Shown piece by piece: positions 35,573-45,157 of a stretch of DNA of 64,000 nt (its first letter is position 1; each line of letters starts with the position of its first letter). The notes under the pieces were generated by a model, which ran no database searches, had not been told where the DNA came from, and was given only the letters and a program-made list of their open reading frames with translations. The stretch is from the NCBI RefSeq assembly GCF_021391495.1, contig NZ_CP090063.1, forward strand, positions 2,356,001 through 2,420,000, written 5' to 3'. The DNA comes from Amycolatopsis acidiphila (GTDB taxonomy: Bacteria; Actinomycetota; Actinomycetes; Mycobacteriales; Pseudonocardiaceae). Position numbers and translations under genes: made by a program.

Positions 35573-35741
35573 CGTTCCTCCGTGTGGGTGCCCCTTCCGT
35601 CGCGGACGGTACGCAACGGAGGTGCCAAAGCGTAATACCTGGTCGGCGTGTCACCCGTATCGGTTCGATCACGGGGCGCGAGGGGTGGGAAATTGCCCAC
35701 TTGTGTCAGGACGCGCCGGAGGCACCTGATTGAATGCGGCC

Positions 35742-36929
35742 ATGTTGCGCGTGGGGCTCACCGGAGGTATCGGGGCGGGGAAGTCGACGGTCGCGGCGCG
35801 GCTCGCCGAGCACGGCGCCGTAGTGATCGACGCGGACAAGATCGCCCGCGAGGTCGTCGAGCCCGGCACCGAGGGGCTCGCGGCGCTGGCCGGGGCCTTC
35901 GGCACGGACGTCCTGACCGCCGAGGGAGCGCTCGACCGGCCCGCGCTCGCGGCGAAGGCGTTCGCCGACGAGGCCTCCCGGCAACGGCTCAACGGCATCC
36001 TGCACCCGCTGATCGGGGTGCGCACCGTCGAGCTGATGGCGGCCGCGGCGCCTGAGGCGATCGTGGTGCACGACGTCCCGCTGCTGGTCGAGGGCGGGAT
36101 GAGCGCCAACTACCACCTGGTGCTGGTGGTGGACGCCCCCGTCGAGGTCCGGGTCCGGCGGCTGGTCGAGACACGCGGCATGCCCGAGGCCGACGCGCGG
36201 GCCCGCATCGCCGCGCAGGCCACCGAGGAGCAGCGGCGCACGGCGGCCGACGTGTGGCTCGACAACGGGGGCACGCCGGACCTGGTGCAGGCCGAGGTCG
36301 ACCGGCTGTGGGCGGACCGGCTCGTGCCCTACGAGGCGAACATCCGGCTGCGGCGGCCGCGGGCGCCGATGTCCCCGAAGCTCTCACCCTATGACGAGGA
36401 GTGGCCGGCGCAGGCCGAGCGAGTGCTCGCCCGGATCCGTGCCGCGGTGGGGGAGCGGGTGCTGCGGGCCGACCACATCGGCTCGACGTCGGTACCGGGG
36501 CTGCCGGCGAAGGACATCGTCGACCTGCAGCTCACGGTGTCCACTTTGGACGAGGCCGACGCGTTCGCGGACACCTTGTCGGACGCGGGTTTCCCGCGCG
36601 CGGAGGGCGAGTGGTGGGACGAGCCGCAGGACGGCTCGGCCGGGCACTGGCCGAAGCGCTTCCACTTCGGCGGCGACCCGGGGCGGATGGTCAACCTGCA
36701 CGTGCGGTCGCGGGAGACCCCGGCGTGGCGCCTGGCGCTGCTGTTCGCCGCGTGGCTGCGGGCGAACCCGGCCGAGCGCGACGCCTACGCCGAGGTGAAG
36801 CGCAAGCTCGCCGAGGACCACGCGGCGGACGGCACGGTCGAGGCCTACGCGCAGGAGAAGCAGGACTGGGTCGACGCCGCCTTCCGCCGCGCGGAGGCCT
36901 GGGCCGCCGCGACCGGCTGGACGCCCTGA
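35742..36929 (+). CDS. coaE: Dephospho-CoA kinase fused to GrpB domain
   Basis: CoaE phosphorylates dephospho-CoA in the last step of coenzyme A synthesis. Residues 1-~200 hold the P-loop GLTGGIGAGKSTVAARL, ADKIAREVVEPG and the lid motif near RVRRLVETRGM. Residues ~220-395 are a GrpB/UPF0157 nucleotidyltransferase-fold domain (ADHIGSTSVPGLPAKDIVDL). This fusion is normal in actinobacteria (as in mycobacterial CoaE). ATG 35742 follows CCGGAGG; the TTG at 35730 is less likely. It is a monocistronic gene converging on a methyltransferase gene. Confidence 0.93.
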   Translation: MLRVGLTGGIGAGKSTVAARLAEHGAVVIDADKIAREVVEPGTEGLAALAGAFGTDVLTAEGALDRPALAAKAFADEASRQRLNGILHPLIGVRTVELMAAAAPEAIVVHDVPLLVEGGMSANYHLVLVVDAPVEVRVRRLVETRGMPEADARARIAAQATEEQRRTAADVWLDNGGTPDLVQAEVDRLWADRLVPYEANIRLRRPRAPMSPKLSPYDEEWPAQAERVLARIRAAVGERVLRADHIGSTSVPGLPAKDIVDLQLTVSTLDEADAFADTLSDAGFPRAEGEWWDEPQDGSAGHWPKRFHFGGDPGRMVNLHVRSRETPAWRLALLFAAWLRANPAERDAYAEVKRKLAEDHAADGTVEAYAQEKQDWVDAAFRRAEAWAAATGWTP

Positions 36930-36954
36930 GGCAGCGCCGCCCAGCGCCCGGCGG

Positions 36955-37752
36955 TCACGGCGTGCAGAGGATCTCGCCGTGCAGGATGGCGAACCAGCCG
37001 TCCGGGGCGGCGCCCCATTCGCGCCAGCCGGCGGACATGCGCTCCAGGTCCGCCCGAGTCGCGTACCCGTAGGAGACCGCCTGCCCGGCGATCGCCGACT
37101 CCAGGATCCTGTCCGCCCACAGCCCGCTCCACCACGCCCGGTCCTCCGGCGAGGCATAGCACCACACCGAAGCCGACGCGGTGACCTGCGTGAACCCCGC
37201 CTCCCGCGCCCACGACAACAGCCGCCGGCCCGCGTCGGGCTCACCGCCGTTGTGACGTGCCGTGCGCCGGTACAGCGACAGCCACTCGTCCAGGGCCGGG
37301 ACCTGCGGAAACCACGTCATCGCCGCGTAGTCGGAGTCGCGCGCCGCGACCACGCCGTCCGGCCGGCACACCCGGCCCATCTCCCGCAACGCGAGCACCG
37401 GGTCGTGCACGTGCTGCAGCACCTGATGGGCGTGCACGACGTCGAAGCTGTCGTCGGCGAACTCCAGCGCGTGCACGTCCGCCGTCCGGAAGCGGATGTT
37501 CGCGACGTTCCGCTCCGCCGCCGTCCGCGTGCCCAGCGCGAGCGCCTCCTCCGTCGGCTCGACCGCGGTCACCTCGCCCGGCGCCACCAGACCGGCCAGG
37601 TCCGCGGTGATGGTGCCGGGACCGCATCCGACGTCGAGCAGCGAGAGCCCCGCCCGCAACCGGGGCAGCAGGTAGCCGGCGGAGTTCTCCGCGGTGCGCA
37701 CACTGTGCGAGCGCAGCACCGCCTCGTGGTGTCCGTGCGTGTAGAGCGGCAT
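36955..37752 (-). CDS. Class I SAM-dependent methyltransferase
   Basis: A 265-aa Rossmann methyltransferase with motif I LLDVGCGPGTITADLA, the acidic loop TAVEPTEEAL, motif II ADVHALEFADDSFDVVHAHQ and motif III region REMGRVCRPDGVVAARD. It is UbiE/COQ5-like, but substrate is not defined. Its start is 13 bp after the end of the LuxR remnant upstream on the same strand. Confidence 0.82.
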   Translation of the reverse strand: MPLYTHGHHEAVLRSHSVRTAENSAGYLLPRLRAGLSLLDVGCGPGTITADLAGLVAPGEVTAVEPTEEALALGTRTAAERNVANIRFRTADVHALEFADDSFDVVHAHQVLQHVHDPVLALREMGRVCRPDGVVAARDSDYAAMTWFPQVPALDEWLSLYRRTARHNGGEPDAGRRLLSWAREAGFTQVTASASVWCYASPEDRAWWSGLWADRILESAIAGQAVSYGYATRADLERMSAGWREWGAAPDGWFAILHGEILCTP

Positions 37753-37764
37753 GTCCGCACGTTA

Positions 37765-38195
37765 CTAGAGCAGCCCCGCCGGAACGCCGTCGCGACCGCG
37801 GCGGCGCGGTCCTTCACCCCGAGCTCGCGTAGGCGTGCAGCAGATGTGTCTTCACCGTGGCCTCGCTGATGAACAGCCGCCGCGCGCCTCCTTGTTCGTG
37901 CACCCCCGCGCGATCAGGCCGAGCACCTCGAGCTCCCGCCGGCTCGGCTCCTCGCGCGCCGGCGCCCGCATCTGGCCCATGAGCCGGCTCGCGACGGCGG
38001 GCGAGAGCACGGCCTCGCCGCGCCCCCGTCCGGCGTGCGCAGTCCCTCGACGCATTCGACCGTGGTGGTCTTCCCGGCGCCGTTCGGCCCCAGGATCCCG
38101 AAGATCTCCCCCTGGTCCACCGTGAAGGACACGTCCTCCACGGCGACCTTCTCCCCGTAGCGCTTGTGCAGCTGCGCCACCTCGACGACCGCCAT
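37765..38195 (-). pseudogene. Chimeric remnant: ABC ATPase 5' end joined to LuxR response-regulator 3' end
   Basis: ATG 38195, with a good ribosome site, opens an ABC ATPase (VAQLHKRYGEKVAVEDVSF, Walker A GPNGAGKTT, ECVEGLRTPDGG) that stops matching at about 38030. Directly after, in another frame, comes a NarL-type linker and helix-turn-helix (AVLSPAVASRLMGQMRAP, RRELEVLGLIARGCTNKE). The rest of the HTH (RRLFISEATVKTHLLHAYA, then VKDRAAAVATAFRRG) appears in two further frames, each needing one extra base, and ends at the TAG at 37765. A deletion fused two genes and the product has decayed. Confidence 0.75.
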
Positions 38196-38297
38196 GGCCG
38201 TTCCCCTTCCTCGAACCTGTGTGCTTCGAGGATTTCGCGGCGCGAGGCCCGGCGAATCGACTTCGCGGTCAGATCGCGGTCCACCGATCGGTGGATG

Positions 38298-38825
38298 TCA
38301 GTGCCGCCGCCAGGACAACTCGATGTCCAAAGTGGACAGCCAGTCGCGGACCTTGTACCCGTGGGCGGCCAGGCCGGCCACCGTGTCGTAGGCGACCTCG
38401 AGCGCCCGGCGGGCGTCGGCGGGGCTGAGCAGCCCGGCGGTGGAGGCGGCGAGCAGCTCGTCGGTGTCGAGCACCTCCAGCCCGCGCCCGTCCCGCACCA
38501 CGAGGTCGAGGTACCAGTCGGTGGAGCGCCAGACGTCGCCGTCGCGGTCCACGGTCACCACGTCGAGGTAGAAGTCCTGGTCGCGCTCGTGTCCCGCGCT
38601 GAACCAGAAGTCGGTCAGCCGCAGGCCGAGCCCGGGCAGGAGCCACGATTCGAGGTAGTGGAACTGCGCGCGACCCGGGGTGGGGCGGGCGACGTAGAGG
38701 CCGAACGGCTCGACGCGGTACTCCTCCACCTGCCGCACCGTGCCCTTCGGGTCGGTGTTCGTGCCCGCGGCGACGTCGAAGGTCTCGATCTTCGGCGGGT
38801 GGACGGTGCCCGCGTGCTCTGCCAT
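38298..38825 (-). CDS. DUF402 family protein
   Basis: The 175-aa protein shows the DUF402 beta-barrel pattern (EEYRVEPFGLYVARPTPGRA, FYLDVVTVDRDGDVWRSTDWYLDLVV, where the D-x-x-x-D/YLD residues form a metal-bound phosphatase-like site in characterised homologues). Related proteins hydrolyse nucleoside di/triphosphates or phosphate esters. Its role here is not known. It is divergent from the PucR regulator. Confidence 0.78.
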   Translation of the reverse strand: MAEHAGTVHPPKIETFDVAAGTNTDPKGTVRQVEEYRVEPFGLYVARPTPGRAQFHYLESWLLPGLGLRLTDFWFSAGHERDQDFYLDVVTVDRDGDVWRSTDWYLDLVVRDGRGLEVLDTDELLAASTAGLLSPADARRALEVAYDTVAGLAAHGYKVRDWLSTLDIELSWRRH

Positions 38826-38885
38826 GCGGCCTATCTTGGCGGGTTTACAGCCCGAAAACGAGTGTCACGCCGGTAGGGTGATCGC

Positions 38886-40145
38886 GTGGTGGACGAGGCG
38901 GACGTGAACGAGTTCCTCGCCCGTATCGCGGGCGACCTCAGCAACCAGGTCGGTGAACTGACGACCGACCTGGTGGAGCTCTACGCGCGTGAGCTCCCGC
39001 ATCTCGTGCACGACGACGAGAGCGTGGTCAGCCTGCTTTCGGCGAGCCTGTTCCAGAACATCGACACCGCGCTGCGGATCTTCGTGCACGGCATCGACCC
39101 GACGCGGGTCGAGGCGCCCGCCGCGGCGATGGAGTACGCGCGCCGGCTCGCCCAGCGCGGCACCCCGGTGATCGATCTGATTCGCGCGTACTACCTGGGG
39201 CAGACCGCGATCCTCAACCACGCGCTCACCCAGGCGACCCGCCTGGCGGACGACCCGGTGCTGCTCGGCGGGATGATGAGCAAGGCGCTAACCGGCACGT
39301 TCGCCTTCATCGACCGGGTCACCAGGCAGGTCGTGTCGGCGTACCAGGAGGAACGCGACCGCTGGTTGCTCAACCGCAGCGCGCTGCGCGCGGCGCGGGT
39401 CCGCGAGCTGCTGGAGGGCGACGGGCAGGAGCTGGACGCCGTCGAGACCGCGTTGAGCTACCGGCTGCGCGGGACGCATCTGGCGATGATCGTGTGGCAC
39501 GCCGTCGAGCCCGCACAGGGCAACGCGCTGGGTTCGCTCGAGTCGGTCACCGCGGCGCTCGGCGAGGGGTTGCCGACCACCGGGCTGCCGCTGCTGGTGC
39601 CCGCGGACGAGCGGTGCGCGTGGGTGTGGTTCCCGCTGGAGAAGGCGGTGCTGCCGCAGGAGGAGGACGTGCAGCGCGTGCTGGAGAAGGCGGAGCCGAC
39701 GGTCCGGCTCGTGCTCGGGGATCCGGGCGAGGGGATCGAGGGGTTCCGGCGCAGCCACCGTCAGGCCGGGCGGGTGCACGCGTTGTCCACGGCGGCGGGG
39801 GAGCAGTGCGAGCGTGCCCTGACCTTCCGCGACGTGGGGGCGCTCGCGTTGATGGCCTCGGACGTCGCCGCGACCCGCAGCTGGGTGGGGGACATCCTGG
39901 GCGAGCTGGCGACGGACGACGAGCAGCACGAGCGGCTGCGGGAGACGCTGCTGGTGTTCCTCGCGACGGGCGGCAGCTACACCGCGGCGGCGGCGAAGCT
40001 GACGATGCACAAGAACTCGGTGCAGTACCGGGTGCGCAAGGCGGAGGAGACGCTGGGGCGGGCGGTCACCGATAATCGCCTGGACGTGGAACTCGCGCTC
40101 AAGTTGTGCCAGCGGCTCGGGTCGGCCGTGCTGCTCGCGCCCTGA
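38886..40145 (+). CDS. PucR/CdaR-family transcriptional regulator
   Basis: The 419-aa protein has an N-terminal helical sensor part (about 1-160, RsbR-like), a GGDEF-like middle region and the C-terminal PucR helix-turn-helix (LLVFLATGGSYTAAAAKLTM, HKNSVQYRVRKAEETLGR). The family activates purine, amino-acid or sugar-acid utilisation genes. The GTG at 38886 gives the natural start. The target is unknown; the divergent DUF402 gene (60 bp away) and the small downstream ORF are candidates. Confidence 0.85.
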   Translation: MVDEADVNEFLARIAGDLSNQVGELTTDLVELYARELPHLVHDDESVVSLLSASLFQNIDTALRIFVHGIDPTRVEAPAAAMEYARRLAQRGTPVIDLIRAYYLGQTAILNHALTQATRLADDPVLLGGMMSKALTGTFAFIDRVTRQVVSAYQEERDRWLLNRSALRAARVRELLEGDGQELDAVETALSYRLRGTHLAMIVWHAVEPAQGNALGSLESVTAALGEGLPTTGLPLLVPADERCAWVWFPLEKAVLPQEEDVQRVLEKAEPTVRLVLGDPGEGIEGFRRSHRQAGRVHALSTAAGEQCERALTFRDVGALALMASDVAATRSWVGDILGELATDDEQHERLRETLLVFLATGGSYTAAAAKLTMHKNSVQYRVRKAEETLGRAVTDNRLDVELALKLCQRLGSAVLLAP

Positions 40146-40174
40146 CCGACATCGGTGTTTAGCCGCTTGAATAA

Positions 40175-40202
40175 TCAAAGACCCGATATTTTCGGTCTTT
40201 GA
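40175..40202. terminator. AT-rich hairpin after the PucR gene
   Basis: TCAAAGACC and GGTCTTTGA form a near-perfect stem around CGATATTTTC, 30 bp after the regulator stop. It may be a terminator or an operator for the following small gene; no T-run follows the stem. Confidence 0.5.
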
Positions 40203-40274
40203 CACCAGTCCTTCGGGTGATCATTGGGCCGTTGACACGAAGCGTTCGCGATTATTCCGGTTTACGCTCAGCGT

Positions 40275-40532
40275 ATGGGGAACGTCATCCACGCCGAGCC
40301 GACCGATCTGATCGCGGTCATCCGCCTGCGGCGCGGCGTGGTCGGCGAGTGCAAACGGGTCAGCCATCTCGTGCCGCTGCCCGCCGACGGCCCCATCCCG
40401 GACCGGCTGCTCGCAGTCTGCGGCGAGGTCATCCTCCCCGCCCAGGCCGAGGTGCTGGACGGCATCGCCGGCATGCCGTGCGAAGCCTGCCTGGCGCGGC
40501 AGGCCCGGCGCGCCTGCCGCGCCCTGCGCTGA
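40275..40532 (+). CDS. Small Cys-containing hypothetical protein, 85 aa
   Basis: An 85-aa frame with normal codon bias: MGNVIHAEPTDLIAVIRLRR start, then VSHLVPLPADGPIPDRLLAV and GMPCEACLARQARRACRALR end. The CEAC pair plus two other Cys could bind a metal, in a strand-rich small fold seen in many actinobacterial hypothetical proteins. No characterised family is recognised. Confidence 0.6.
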   Translation: MGNVIHAEPTDLIAVIRLRRGVVGECKRVSHLVPLPADGPIPDRLLAVCGEVILPAQAEVLDGIAGMPCEACLARQARRACRALR

Positions 40533-41056
40533 AGCTGGGCGTCGGGCAGTAGGTGTCCTTGGCGGGGCGGTTGTTCGCCGGGTGATTAATTCGCGGTGAT
40601 TGTTCGCGGGTGATTGAGCGGGTGATTGTTCGGGTGCGGCCACGGGGTTCCGGTTGGTGTGCGCTCGACTGGCGCCCCTGAGACGGCGCTCGGCTGCATC
40701 CCGCGCCTGAGTCGGGCCGCTCGCCTTGCCACACGCTCCCTGTCGCCTGCCTCGCGCTCAGGCCGCGGCGGGTCGGGCTGCCTGTTTGGCTGCGCCGTCA
40801 CCGTCACCGCGCCGGGTTGGGTCGCCGCCGCCTCGCCGCCTGCCTGGCTCCGCCGCCGCCACCGCCGTGCCCGGCCCGCCGCCTGCCTTGCGCCGCGCCG
40901 CTACCGCGCCCGCCTGGGCCACCGCCGCCGCGCCGGGTTGGGTCGCCCGTCTGGCTCCGCCGCGCCGCCTGCCTGACCGCGCCGTCACCGCGCCCGGCCA
41001 CCCGACCCGCTCCCGGGCTCCCCTCCCCTCCGCCGTTCCCCAGACCCCCCAACCGC
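40533..41056. repeat. Low-complexity, repeat-rich spacer downstream of uvrB
   Basis: No convincing gene lies in these 524 bp. Four copies of GGTGATT occur at 40581, 40595, 40609 and 40621 (spacing 14, 14, 12). Further on the plus strand is C-rich, and a 20-bp direct repeat (40807-40826 and 40928-40947) contains GCCGGGTTGGGTCGCC. Frames here are Arg/Pro/Gly-rich artefacts of composition. Confidence 0.6.
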
Positions 41057-43216
<2,160 letters not shown>

Positions 43217-43283
43217 GGGAACCAGGGTAGGCCCACCCACCGACAGTTTGTGTTCGCCCTGGTCAGCGGCGCCTCGGCCGCCC

Positions 43284-43664
43284 TCACTCCGCGCTCGGGT
43301 CGTTCTCCAGCAGGCCGAAGATGTTGCCCTCGGTGTCCTTGCAGTAGCCGAGCCAGCCCACCCCGGGCACCGCCGTCTTCGGCACGATGACCGCCCCGCC
43401 CGCCTGCTGCACGCGCCGCAGCGCGAGGTCGAGCTCCGAGACCTCCATCGTGTTGGGGTAGGCGTTCACCGGGGCGTTGTCCATGGGCGCCGGGCCCTGG
43501 CGCGGTACGAGCCCGCCGTCGATGCCGGGACCGTCACCCGTGCTGATCAGCCAGTACGGGTTGCTGCCCCAGCGCTCGAACGACCAGTCGAAGACCGTCG
43601 TGTAGAACGTGATCGCGCGCTCCGGGTCCGTCGCGTGGATCTCGAAGTGGACGGGACGAGGCAT
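43284..43664 (-). CDS. VOC-family (glyoxalase-like) protein
   Basis: A 126-aa two-module VOC fold ([20 protein letters not shown] start, [20 protein letters not shown] end), with His and Glu metal-ligand positions. Members include glyoxalases, antibiotic-resistance proteins and dioxygenases; the specific role is not inferable. Confidence 0.82.
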   Translation of the reverse strand: MPRPVHFEIHATDPERAITFYTTVFDWSFERWGSNPYWLISTGDGPGIDGGLVPRQGPAPMDNAPVNAYPNTMEVSELDLALRRVQQAGGAVIVPKTAVPGVGWLGYCKDTEGNIFGLLENDPSAE

Positions 43665-43704
43665 ACGGTGCCTCCTCGCGTGGCGGGAAGGGAGAAGCTG
43701 GAGT

Positions 43705-44190
43705 TTACGCTTCCCCCGCCGTGCGCGGCTTGAGCCAGATGATCGACAGCCGTTCCCGTTCGACGGCGGCGACCAGCTCCTCCGTCGTCGGCACGCGCGG
43801 CACGTTGATCCTGATCCCGAGCTGCCGCTGGGCCTGCCGCACGCCCAGCTCCTCGATCCGCCGCGCGTAGGTCTCGGCCACCGTCCGCGCGTACTCCACC
43901 AGCACCCCGCGCATCGGCGTCGTCCGGCCCTCGAAGGTGACGTCGACGTCGCGCCCGCCGCGGAAGTTGACCCGCCACGGCGCGCTCGTCAGCACCATCA
44001 GGGAGCCCTCGTTCCGGTGCGCGGTGACCGGCACGTCGTAGCGGCGGCCGGTACGGCGCCCGGTGAACCGCAGCACCAGCACCGCCCGGTTCACCGGCTT
44101 GCCGAGCGGGGTGCGCAGGGCGGCCAGCAGCACCCGGTTGAGCACCTGTACCACCGCGGCGGGCGGATGGCTGACCTCGACGGCGTTCAT
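43705..44190 (-). CDS. F420-type nitroreductase-like (DUF385) protein
   Basis: The 161-aa protein carries the split-barrel core RFTGRRTGRRYDVPVTAHRN, typical of deazaflavin (F420)-dependent reductases of the DUF385/Ddn type, then VLTSAPWRVNFRGG. These reduce quinones or nitro compounds near the membrane. It lies 14 bp upstream of the ABC exporter operon end, on the same strand, and might be read through from it. Confidence 0.72.
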   Translation of the reverse strand: MNAVEVSHPPAAVVQVLNRVLLAALRTPLGKPVNRAVLVLRFTGRRTGRRYDVPVTAHRNEGSLMVLTSAPWRVNFRGGRDVDVTFEGRTTPMRGVLVEYARTVAETYARRIEELGVRQAQRQLGIRINVPRVPTTEELVAAVERERLSIIWLKPRTAGEA

Positions 44191-44203
44191 GGCCCGGAGT
44201 ATG

Positions 44204-45157
44204 TCAGCTCGTGATGTCCTTCGTGGCGAACCGGCGGGCGGCGATCAGCGACAGCACCGTCGCGTAGGCGACCGCCGAGAGCGCGCCCGCGGCCATGTTG
44301 GTCCAGTCGATGTCGTTCGCGATCAGGTCCATCCAGGCGTAGGAGTAGTGCGTCGGCAGGTAGTTGCGCAGGCTGCCCAGCGCGGTGATCTGGTCCAGGA
44401 TCTGGGACAGGATCGCCGCCAGCACCGCGCCGCCGACCGCGCCCAGCGGCGCGTCGGTGGACACGCTCAGCAGCAGCGCGAGCCCCGCGACCCAGGCCAG
44501 CTGCACCACGATGTACACCGTGGCCAGTGCGATCACCGCCAGGCTGCGGCCGAACGGGATCGCGTCCCCGGTCGGGCTGATCGCATCGCCGGCGCCGTAC
44601 CAGATCAGGCCCACCACGAGCGAGACCACCGGCAACAGCACCAGCGCGAGCACCGACAGCAGTCCCGACGCGATCGCCTTCTGCCGCAGCACCCGGTGCC
44701 GCGGCACCGGGATCGCGAGCAGGTACTTCAGGCTGGACCACGAAGCCTCGCTCGCGATGGTGTCCCCGAAGAACAGTGCGACGATCGTGGGCAGCAGGAA
44801 GCCGCCCGCGACGAACAGCGCCAGCACCACGAAGTTCGGCGCGCTCGCCGTGGCCAGGTCGACGAAGCCGCCGGAGCGCCGGTTCGGGCTGGACTGGCCC
44901 ACCTCGAACGCGACCACCAGGATGAACGGCAGCAGCACGACGAACCCGAGCACGAGCTGGGTGCGCCGGCGGTGCAGCTGACGGCGCAGCTCCACCCCGA
45001 GCCGGAGCGTGCGCCCCGCCCGGTAGCCCGCGACCCCGCCGTCCGCGCCGACCTCGGTCTGCTCGCGCCGGGCCGCCTCGGTCAGCTCGTCGAGCGCGGC
45101 GGGGTCGGTGTGGACTCCGTGGTCGAGCTCCGCGTTCGCGGTCTCGTGCTTGCTCAT
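44204..45157 (-). CDS. ABC-2 type transporter permease
   Basis: The 317-aa membrane protein has six hydrophobic segments (for example LVLGFVVLLPFILVVAFEVG and LVVGLIWYG) in the ABC-2 exporter layout, after a cytoplasmic tail of about 65 residues. It starts in an ATGA overlap with the preceding ATPase-hydrolase fusion gene, so both make one complex. The substrate is unknown. Confidence 0.85.
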   Translation of the reverse strand: MSKHETANAELDHGVHTDPAALDELTEAARREQTEVGADGGVAGYRAGRTLRLGVELRRQLHRRRTQLVLGFVVLLPFILVVAFEVGQSSPNRRSGGFVDLATASAPNFVVLALFVAGGFLLPTIVALFFGDTIASEASWSSLKYLLAIPVPRHRVLRQKAIASGLLSVLALVLLPVVSLVVGLIWYGAGDAISPTGDAIPFGRSLAVIALATVYIVVQLAWVAGLALLLSVSTDAPLGAVGGAVLAAILSQILDQITALGSLRNYLPTHYSYAWMDLIANDIDWTNMAAGALSAVAYATVLSLIAARRFATKDITS

